Shown: in pieces, positions 1 through 6,679 of the stretch
Layout of the letters: every line of letters begins with the position of its first letter
Numbering within the stretch: the stretch's first letter is position 1
NCBI GenBank assembly: GCA_001687465.1
Contig: LVLI01000182.1
Span: 1 to 13,683, forward strand
Direction: 5' to 3'
Source: Halocafeteria seosinensis
Lineage: Eukaryota; Sar; Bigyra; Bicosoecida
Length of the DNA stretch: 13,683 nucleotides
The notes under the pieces: generated by a model
Told to the model about the DNA's origin: nothing
What the model saw: only the letters and a program-made list of their open reading frames with translations
Database searches by the model: none
Translations under genes and position numbers: made by a program

Positions 1-1
1 A

Positions 2-241
2 TGTTGTATCGGTGCAGATATTATTTTCTTCATCTACTTATATCAACGATGGATCTATCCTGTTGACAAGTCTAGAAGAAACGAATTTGGCGCATCGGCA
101 GAGGACTACGAGAATATGGAAGCGCGCAAAAAAGGTATACAAAGAAAGGTCAAACGTAGTAAATTCGAAAGAAGGTTGGCAGACGGAACGTATCGAGATG
201 TGCCTACCCTCAGAACTTCCGAAGAACGTACCAGAGCATGA
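2..241 (+). CDS. CLPTM1-family membrane protein, C-terminal part (gene continues left of the window)
   Basis: Reading from base 2 gives 79 codons and a TGA at 239-241. The first third contains DIIFFIYLYQRWIYPVD followed by a Lys-Ser-Arg-Arg-Asn-Glu-Phe-Gly stretch. This is the hallmark end of the last conserved block of CLPTM1 and CLPTM1L proteins, where the family has a Phe-Ile-Tyr-Leu-Tyr-Gln-Arg-Trp core and a Val-Asn-Glu-Phe-Gly tail. The remaining 50 or so residues are a basic, hydrophilic cytosolic tail, variable in the family. CLPTM1 proteins are multi-pass ER membrane proteins; the related CLPTM1L is reported to be a lipid scramblase for GPI synthesis intermediates. The reading frame stays open to the window edge, so no acceptor is needed, although a cag at 15-17 could be one. 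The coding end overlaps the convergent SNARE gene by 32 bp. Family call is strong; exact subtype (CLPTM1 versus CLPTM1L) is open because only the tail is seen. Confidence 0.87.
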   Translation, partial: CCIGADIIFFIYLYQRWIYPVDKSRRNEFGASAEDYENMEARKKGIQRKVKRSKFERRLADGTYRDVPTLRTSEERTRA

Positions 242-1310
242 AGGAAATACAGAAGGCTATGACTAACCCTATGATGGTGTTATCCCGTGTCTGTCTGGAC
301 TGAATCCTTCGGATAAGGGTTTGCACACCGGGAAGCTTTCCTACGGCTGTCGTTAATTGTGATGTGGCATTGGAGATACCTAGCCTGTCCCTTCGGAGCG
401 TACTGTGGGTCTCCATCGCTTGGCTGCATTCCCAAGAGAATTAAGGCAATGACAGTCCCAATTAAAGAGCATGTCAATCAGTAGCTACATACCTGAGCAC
501 CTCATCTGTTAAGTTGGTGCTTTGTTCTAGAGAATTTCGCTCCCTGAGCAACGAGTTCGTCCCAGCATCCACTTCGTTACGTCCTCCTCTGCCGGCGACA
601 ACACATTGAGTAAATTGAAGGTAACAATTGACAGCTCTACGATGTGTACCATCACTACATCGCAATGCATACCTTCCGTATGCTCCTTCAAATAACTCCC
701 GTAATTCTTTCTGGTGCTGTATCTCTCTGTATAGCTTGTTGTACTCGCGGCGAAAGCCTTGGTACACTTCTCGCATCCTCTGCAAACCACTACTTGCCCG
801 TGTCTCCTTGCATCACGAACTCGACATGCAATCAACCGTACCTGCGCGAATGCACCACTGGTAGAGGACTGCTCTGCTACGGGGTGTCCTTTCAATTTGT
901 GTACCAAATGTTCCATCTGCAAGCAAGCCAGCCAGCATTTCATGGACATGGCCTTGAAGAAGGAGATTGCATTGCAATGCACCTACATGATGCAAGGAGG
1001 CATCTGTATCGTGCAATAATCGTGTACAAGTATCCTCATCTTGGTCCTCTCCTCCTGATGCTCCTAATAAAGGTCCTGATTCCTCATCGTAGCCACTAGA
1101 CCCTCCTTTCCGTCTGTATCTATCATTATTATGGCTGCTTGTAGTGGCTGTATCCTGGTGTATCGTCGTCATAGGCGTGGGGCTCTTCCTCTTCTCTTCA
1201 TGGCGCAAGCTATCGGCCTTTTGACTGAGTTCCTGGAGCTGTTGATTGATATGGACCTCGTATTTACGCGCTTCCAGGCGTAAACTCTCCCAACTACCCC
1301 CACTACTCAT
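210..1310 (-). CDS. GOS1: GOS1/GOSR1-type Golgi Qb-SNARE, five exons
   Basis: Exons on the minus strand are 1310-987, 916-842, 779-673, 588-493 and 423-210; introns are 70, 62, 84 and 69 nt, all GT-AG. They join to 271 residues in frame; the human protein is about 250. Residues 1-35 (MSSGGSWESLRLEARKYE start) match the family N-terminus, with a Trp-Glu-x-Leu-Arg-x-x-Ala-Arg pattern. Residues 134-168 match the regulatory helix. Residues 182-241 form the SNARE motif, which I could align to GOSR1 without gaps, and residues 249-268 are a C-terminal membrane anchor ending Arg-Lys-Phe. GOS1 acts in ER-Golgi and intra-Golgi vesicle fusion as the Qb helix of a four-helix SNARE bundle. Oddity: the central zero-layer residue, normally Gln, is Asp213 (codon 389-387). 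Intron 3 is a multiple of three and stop-free. The gene runs toward, and overlaps, the CLPTM1-like gene. Confidence 0.9.
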
Positions 1311-2706
1311 GTTTGGCAGACTGGCTACCTATGACGGTATATAGCAAGTAAGCACACGATCATGTATTGAGCAAGTTTTGTGCAACATTCGTATTGGAAC
1401 CGCTACATATCAATCCAAGTAGCCACCACTAAAGTAATCTGGTCACCGTAGTAGGTTCCAGTAATACTTAGTGGTGTCCCAAGACATGTCATCATTCGAA
1501 TTAACCCCCAGTAAACGTGAGAGATGGTACTTATTTCAAAGTTCCCATTAGGTTTCCTTTGGTTCATTCTTGCGCTTAGTTTAGTTTTGGGTTCCTCAAG
1601 TAATCTTAAGCCATCCGCACTTTGATGTGCTGTTTGAAATTAAAACGTTGTGTAAATCGCATGCTGGATGGTACTCGGCAGTCTAGCACTGTTTTTAAAG
1701 ATTTGTAAACTGCTCGTCCACTCGCTTGCTCGGGATTAGTAGCTGCCAGATCCTTGAAACGGGGCGGTCATTGACTTTCAAAACCAAACGATTCCGCTTG
1801 GGTCACGAGACCACATATGTCCCTCGGGGCTACCAAAATGCTCACACACCCGCTGGTATCTCCGGTGCAAAACGAACGGAAACAGAAAATAAGCTAGAAC
1901 CGAGTTTAGTTGTGGTATCCTTCAGCACATCCGCTTGAGCGAGTGTTCACAACGAAGCCAGGAGTCCAGGACACAGATACAGGTCCATTCCACGGCTTGT
2001 GCAATTTTTTCAAGCTATGCGCGAATTCCCATGAGATTGCGGTTGACAGACAGGGCGATCAGAAACTGCTCTTTGTCTTCGTACCTTGGTCCGAAACTGG
2101 TAGTTGCTGGTGCCGTGTTTCACCTCACCTGTACCGGTACGTTTAGCAATTGCGGATTTCGGTGTTTGTCTCAGGAAACAGCATTGTGACAGAATGCATA
2201 GAAATTTTCGTCTTGTGTTCTGTTTTACATATGAAACTGAACTCATATGCGATTCAGATTCTGCAAAAACAATCAAAAGGAGATCCGGGAGGCTTCCGCA
2301 GTGGCCGACTGGTCCGTACCCCCGCATAATGTATTCCACGAGATTTCCTGCTCACAAATCAGCAAATTTTGGTCTATCAGTGAGTGAAAAAAAACCCGAC
2401 ACATCAGCTGCGGGCAACCTGAGGGCTGAGGTCGTCTATACAGTGTACATCTGCTGGACGTGTGGTTGAAGCTCCGCGCTGGACGACTCCTGGTAACTCT
2501 ACGGCATTGCGTACTACAGAACTCTCCATCATCATGGTTTGTTAGCTGATGCTACGAACGTATTACCTCTAGCGTGTTAAAAAAAAATCTCGACTTTTCG
2601 ATCTTCGTACGCTGGCGCCACTCTCCTCCGTAGAACGTAGAACTGTGGAAGCCTGTTCCTGCCGGTGTTCTGACGCGCCACCAATGGAAATTGGAAGCAC
2701 AACATT
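1311..2706. other. Divergent intergenic region between the SNARE and SulP genes; no gene supported
   Basis: About 1.4 kb separates two divergent start codons, so it should contain both promoters. Short open frames exist on both strands, the longest 121 codons at 2104-2469 (+), but none resembles a protein I know and none joins into a convincing spliced gene. Visible small structure: a 10-bp palindrome GTACCGGTAC at 2131-2140, two CATATG hexamers at 2228-2233 and 2244-2249, and A-runs at 2388-2395 and 2579-2587. I saw no tRNA-like cloverleaf, no long terminal repeat and no transposase fragment. Decayed DNA or a long regulatory region are both possible. Confidence 0.5.
1338..1343 (-). promoter_or_regulatory. 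TATA-like hexamer upstream of the SNARE gene
   Basis: TATATA lies 27 bp upstream of the SNARE start codon at 1310. It reads as CTATATACC on the coding strand. If it worked as a TATA box the transcript would start almost at the ATG, giving a very short leader. That is possible but the hexamer could equally be chance, so this is a weak call. Confidence 0.22.
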
Positions 2707-2716
2707 ATGTCTGTGA
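2684..2716 (+). promoter_or_regulatory. Upstream ORF overlapping the SulP start codon
   Basis: An ATG at 2684-2686, with G at +4, opens a 10-codon frame that ends with TGA at 2714-2716, ten bases past the first base of the SulP ATG at 2707. The two frames differ. If the transcript begins upstream of 2684, ribosomes that use this ATG would pass the main start and terminate just inside it, which would lower SulP translation. The main ATG has an A at -3 and so a fair context. The frame is certain; its use is inference because the transcript start is unknown. Confidence 0.35.
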
Positions 2717-5249
2717 ACGGTAATTTCTCCTCTGGCCGACGGCATGAGTCAAGCCGAAATGACGACGATAATTCATCCATCTCTGTACATAATGATCCGG
2801 AGGAAGGTGTCGCAGCAAACAAGGAAGTGCATGGGTGCAGTCGAAGGCTGCCTGCCGCCGCAGCCGAGACTACAGAAGGCGATGAAAATTCCAACAGCGA
2901 CGACCAGGTCAATAGAGTGTATCTCCATGGAATTTCGGTGGAAGAGAAAGAGCCAACGCCATACATCACAAGCTGGTGGGATGTTGCGAGGATGGTGAGT
3001 GACTACGTTAGAATGGACTGGAGAGACCTTCCCGTTCTCTCTTGGGGAAAGCAGGTGGATACGCAAGTTGCAATGAAAGATCTGCGAGCGGGAGTGTCGC
3101 TTTCAACTTTACTCATACCACAAGCCTTGGCATGTAAGTATTGCCAATTGAAATGCAGTTTGTCGTCTTACATCAAGAATTTGCACTCCTTCCGCAGTTG
3201 CGAAACTGACTGGCGTGAACAACGTACTAATAGGATGGTATTCATCAACCCTACCATTGATGATATATGCCCTCTTAGGTACCTCCTCTCAATTAGCCGT
3301 TGGACCTACTGGGCACCTGGCGATTTTGATAAGACAACTGACGGATAGCTACTCCAATAGGGAGGAGGCTGTATTTGCTTTAGCGTTCCTATCGGGGTGC
3401 GTTCAGCTACTGCTTTCACTGCTGGGATTCGGATTTGTTTCTAACTTATTGTCGTCTCCCGTCATGAGTGGCTACGCAATTGGTGCGGCGTTAATTATTG
3501 CCGCTTCGCAGCTGGGGGAGTTCTTTGGTATTGATGGTACGTTAAATTCAGTATTTTGTTTAACCCCTGTAGAGGGGCACTTTCTGTTGTTGTTCGACAG
3601 CTTCCGGGGACAATTACTTCAAAAAGTTGGGAACGTTCTTCAAACACTGTAACGAAATTAGATGGGACATTGGAGGTATAGGTCTAGTTTGTCTGGCAAT
3701 TCTATTGGCGGTAAAATTCGTGCGAATACGAGGGAAAAAGGTGCCATCATGGTTCCCCGTCCAATTGCTACTGGTGGTAACTGCTACTGTAATTGCCATA
3801 GGCTCAGGATTTCCTGACAAGGAGTACACTGTCGAGCATTCTCTTCAGAGCGGTGGTAAGAACGGTGGGTTTACTTTCTCACCTCCAAAGTTCGATATGA
3901 TGAAGGACATGATCCCTGAGTCCTTCATTTTAGCACTAGTTGCGTATGTTGGGCAAATGTCGCTTGCGGTTATGTTCGGAAAAGAAGTCGGAGAAACTAT
4001 AAATTCCAATATGGAACTACTTGCGGGTGGAGTAGGATGCGTTGCAACCAGCTTCTTCAAGGGATTCACGAGCACAGGTTCATTTTCAAGGACGACGATA
4101 AACTATGAATTAAAGGCTCAAACCCCTCTTTCTGGATTTGTCAGTGGGGTTGTTATGCTAATAGTTGTTCTCGCGAAACCTATTGAGGAATTCGTCAAGC
4201 ACCTGCCAAATGCTGTTTTGTCGGCCATGATAATTGCAAGCGTCATCAATCTGCTAAAATTTGGTGAGGCAAAAAGGCTGTGGCGGGCGAGCAAACTCGA
4301 TTTCCTGCAGATGTTTATGGCCTTCTGGTTGACACTGTGGCAGGGCGTAGCGTGGGGTATCATTTATGCGATGATCGGCTCGTTACTTGTGCTCGTGCTC
4401 AAGTCGTTCTTTCCTGATATCTCGGAGCTCGCACGATTTCCTGGGACTGATGTGTTCGTGGATCAGAACCGATTTCCAGAAGCCGAAGGAATCGAAGGGG
4501 TCTCGATTATTCGCGTGGATGGACCACTACATTTCGGAAATATCTCAGCCTTGACAAGTAGGCTAAACAGGATCTTTCATGCAGAAAAGAAGGCGCGATC
4601 ATCGCAGCGGCGAAGAACTTTTAAAACTGATGACTTGGAGGGGTTTGACTTGCTAGAGGAGGATCGTTTACATCAAACTAAGGCTAAGCTTCTGGCCCGT
4701 CATCACAGTGAAGAACACGCCGCGCGTTCTCCGCGTAGGCTTACGTCTGATGAAGCTGAAGACTTCCTAGGGCACACCCGTCTTCCTTCTTCTAGGGACT
4801 GTAGACTCCCGAGCCATTCTGAGGGACAGCCACTGCTTCAGACGGTTGTTCTGGATGGAAGCCGCATTACCCACGTCGATGCTCATGCCGCAGAGGAGCT
4901 TGCCGACACGATTCAGGCTATCCATAAGTCAGAGCTCAACATAGTTATTCTCCTTGCGAGCTTCAGCATTGAACAGCGTAATCTCTTTCGGTCACTAAAT
5001 CTTGAAGGCATCCGTTCCAACATAGTCTATCTTACGATTGGATCTGCTGTCCATGCTGTCCTCGAGTCGCGTCAAGAAGCAGCAGATCCTGAGCACAAAG
5101 AAGTAGGCGAAGACGACGACTTCCGCGGTACGTCCAAACCAGCGCGTCCAATCTCCCAAAACAGACAGTTGATGAGGCAACAGTCGACGCATGTTATTTC
5201 GTCTCTCGACAATGCGAGTGTATTCTCTGGGAAGGGCGAACCTAAGTGA
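2707..5249 (+). CDS. SulP/SLC26-family anion (probably sulfate) transporter with STAS domain, three exons
   Basis: Exons 2707-3133, 3198-3536 and 3601-5249 join to 804 residues; both introns are 64 nt, GT-AG, and interrupt codons after the first base. The start is the first ATG after an in-frame TGA at 2671. Residues 1-100 are a hydrophilic acidic N-terminal tail. The membrane domain then begins near TLLIPQALA and, across the first junction, reads FAKLTGVNNVLIGWYSS, then LPLMIYALLGTSSQLAVGP, close to the SulP signature region. About ten to twelve hydrophobic segments follow to roughly residue 540. A STAS domain covers about 550-742, split by an insert of some 80 charged residues (about 583-665), as in SLC26 proteins. 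The last 60 residues are a hydrophilic tail. SulP proteins carry sulfate, bicarbonate or other anions across plasma or organelle membranes; substrate cannot be fixed from sequence. An STAS core that reads HVDAHAAEEL lacks the Ser/Thr often found after the Asp. Confidence 0.93.
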
Positions 5250-5300
5250 CCAGCTCGTGTAACACTGCGAATCAAGGATGTCTATTATTACTGTACATGT

Positions 5301-5743
5301 ATGACCGACAGGCAACACACTCCTAGACCCTTAAGTCGTCCATTTTATGCGATGAGCGCTGTTTCGTGTCCCAGCAGGTGCGTTGTAAAAGAAGAGATCA
5401 ATTGTAGCTGTAGATTAGACGCCAGAAAAGAGATAGGGTATACCCCTGATCCCGTAGTTCGCGTCTCGGACGGAGAGGAACATCCCTAGAGGAGTCGTTC
5501 ATAAGCAAAACGCAGGAACTGATTGGACAACGGACGGGGAAAAGACTAGAAATCCTAGCATCTCTCGCCGCCTCCCAGCAGATGAAACGCAAATTTTCCC
5601 CGAAAATAACACACATGCATTTAGATAGCCAGTCGCTCAAACGAGTAGTCGTGGCAGGCACCTGTGCCCTAGGGAGGTTGTCCGCAACCCTTCAGAAGGA
5701 ATCCTTGCTGGCACACGAATGTCAATTTAATCGCCGTCCATAG
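5301..5743 (+). CDS. Possible small two-exon gene, unrecognised
   Basis: A good donor (CAG then GTGCGT) at 5378 and an acceptor (cccgtag) ending at 5457 would remove an 80-nt intron. The join fuses an ATG frame (5301, or the inner ATG at 5352) in phase with a long stop-free frame ending at TAG 5741-5743. The product would be 120 residues from 5301 or 103 from 5352. The N-terminus is Arg/Ser/Pro-rich, rather like an organelle transit peptide, and the rest is helix-prone (for example ELIGQRTGKRLEILASLAAS). I recognise no family. It starts only 51 bp after the SulP stop, so the same DNA may simply be the SulP 3' untranslated region. The phase match has a one-in-three chance of being accidental. 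Confidence 0.2.
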
Positions 5744-5769
5744 ATAGAGCAATCATAAGCTGGACTTGT

Positions 5770-5871
5770 GTTAAGTTGGTGCTTTCTTTCAGTGAATTTC
5801 CCTTCCTGAGCAATGAGTCGTGCATACATCCACATTGTTACATCTTTTATAGAGTTAAACGAAGGTAACAA
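5770..5871 (-). pseudogene. Decayed partial copy of the SNARE gene (exon 4 plus part of intron 3)
   Basis: Positions 5770-5817 align with 508-555 of the SNARE gene at 41 of 48 bases, including the shared 16-mer gttaagttggtgcttt. Similarity continues with one gap through 5841 (source 580), about 79 percent by hand count, and resumes at 5849-5871 against 605-627 at 19 of 23 bases. The last block lies inside intron 3 of the source gene, which ends at 589. The copy therefore came from genomic DNA and not from a spliced transcript. About 17 bases around the exon-intron border are missing, and no acceptor or neighbouring exons are visible. It cannot encode a SNARE. Confidence 0.75.
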
Positions 5872-6679
5872 ACAAGGGACTAGGTTAGAGTCAGGATTTT
5901 TGTCCCGACCTTGATCGAGATCACCGTACTCTAAGCAGTGCAATGAGGTGCCTTTGTTCGTAACATAGACTGGGTTCTGTGAATCCAATTGCTCAGCCTT
6001 CTTAAAATGTTCCAGTTTCTCTTACTCCGCCTCCATTCCTATTCCATGCTCTTGCTTCTTCCATTTCCTTGACGTGCTTCGCCGCCACTGTTTCCGAATC
6101 CGATTCTCTGGCTCGTCGCTTTGCTTTCTTTCGCATCGCAACTCTTTCTTATTCCGCTCTTGCTTGTTGCTTTGTCTTTCTTTGGCATACTTCGCCTCCA
6201 CTGCTTTCCGTTTCCATTCTTTCGCTTGTTAAAGAGAAGGAGAAGGTGTTGGGTACACGCCGTACTACACGGTACTGCACCATATGAGAGTGGACGACGC
6301 GTTGTTAGCACATTCAGATACAAAAACACTGGAACTAAGTGTGCATGCTATGTTATTGTCTTCCCAGGGCTTTGTTGCAACTTGCAAGCCTACTATCCTT
6401 ACGTATTTACCACAACGGTCAACTTTGCCCGCGGGTACCCCGTGTTCAAATTTTATGAACTCCACATTGTGACACAATCATTGTGACGCTAATTTCTCCA
6501 TGTGCTGTATGTTAGATCCCTGAATCAACTGAATGAGCTACACTGTGTACCCAACAGGCCACCACGAGCTATGGCATGAAGTGACATGGATACTTGTACT
6601 CGCAATTGCACTCGCCACCTTACGATGAGCTCCGACTCCAGGAACCAAGTGTTGCAGTATCATTGTGTGGCTTGTCGAT
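5872..6679. other. Convergent intergenic DNA, mostly unexplained
   Basis: Outside the coiled-coil repeat this stretch carries no gene I can support. It should include the 3' untranslated region of the GLUG gene that ends at 6680. Continuing leftward on the minus strand from the coiled-coil repeat, the same frame stays open after the TAA and runs into the decayed SNARE copy, so the two relics may once have been joined. A small inverted repeat ATTGTG-A-CACAAT occurs at about 6464-6476, followed by another CATTGTGAC. I give that no function. Confidence 0.45.
6023..6236 (-). repeat. Degenerate tandem repeat encoding a decayed Lys/Glu/Arg-rich coiled coil
   Basis: The plus strand is pyrimidine-rich and repeats itself with spacings of about 52 bp (6025 to 6077, and 6118 to 6169) and 113 bp (6077 to 6190). 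The clearest pair starts cttcgcc at 6077 and 6190 and matches over about 40 bases with few mismatches. On the minus strand one frame reads KRKAVEAKYAKERQS near 6190-6230, and a different frame at the next copy reads SETVAAKHVKEMEEARA. Their shared pattern V-x-A-K-x-x-K-E implies homologous protein repeats that are now in different frames. A third copy contains an in-frame TAA. This looks like a broken coiled-coil gene or gene fragment, and not a current protein. No start or promoter is apparent. Confidence 0.55.

Noticed and set aside
12-266. An 84-codon open frame at the left edge on the plus strand
   Set aside because: It is a shifted frame of the CLPTM1-like exon; only the frame starting at base 2 carries the family motif.
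644-1099. A 151-codon plus-strand frame over the SNARE gene
   Set aside because: It is antisense to SNARE exons and introns and has no recognisable domain.
1719-1945. CACTCGCT at 1719-1726 inverted at 1938-1945, a possible mobile-element end pair
   Set aside because: Only 8 bp match, there is no target-site duplication or transposase, and such pairs are expected by chance in 1.4 kb.
2104-2469. A 121-codon plus-strand frame in the divergent intergenic region
   Set aside because: No known family, an irregular composition, and competing frames of similar length on both strands. Not enough to call a gene.
5770-5871. A processed (RNA-derived) pseudogene origin for the SNARE relic
   Set aside because: The match extends into intron 3 of the source gene and there is no poly-A tract next to it.
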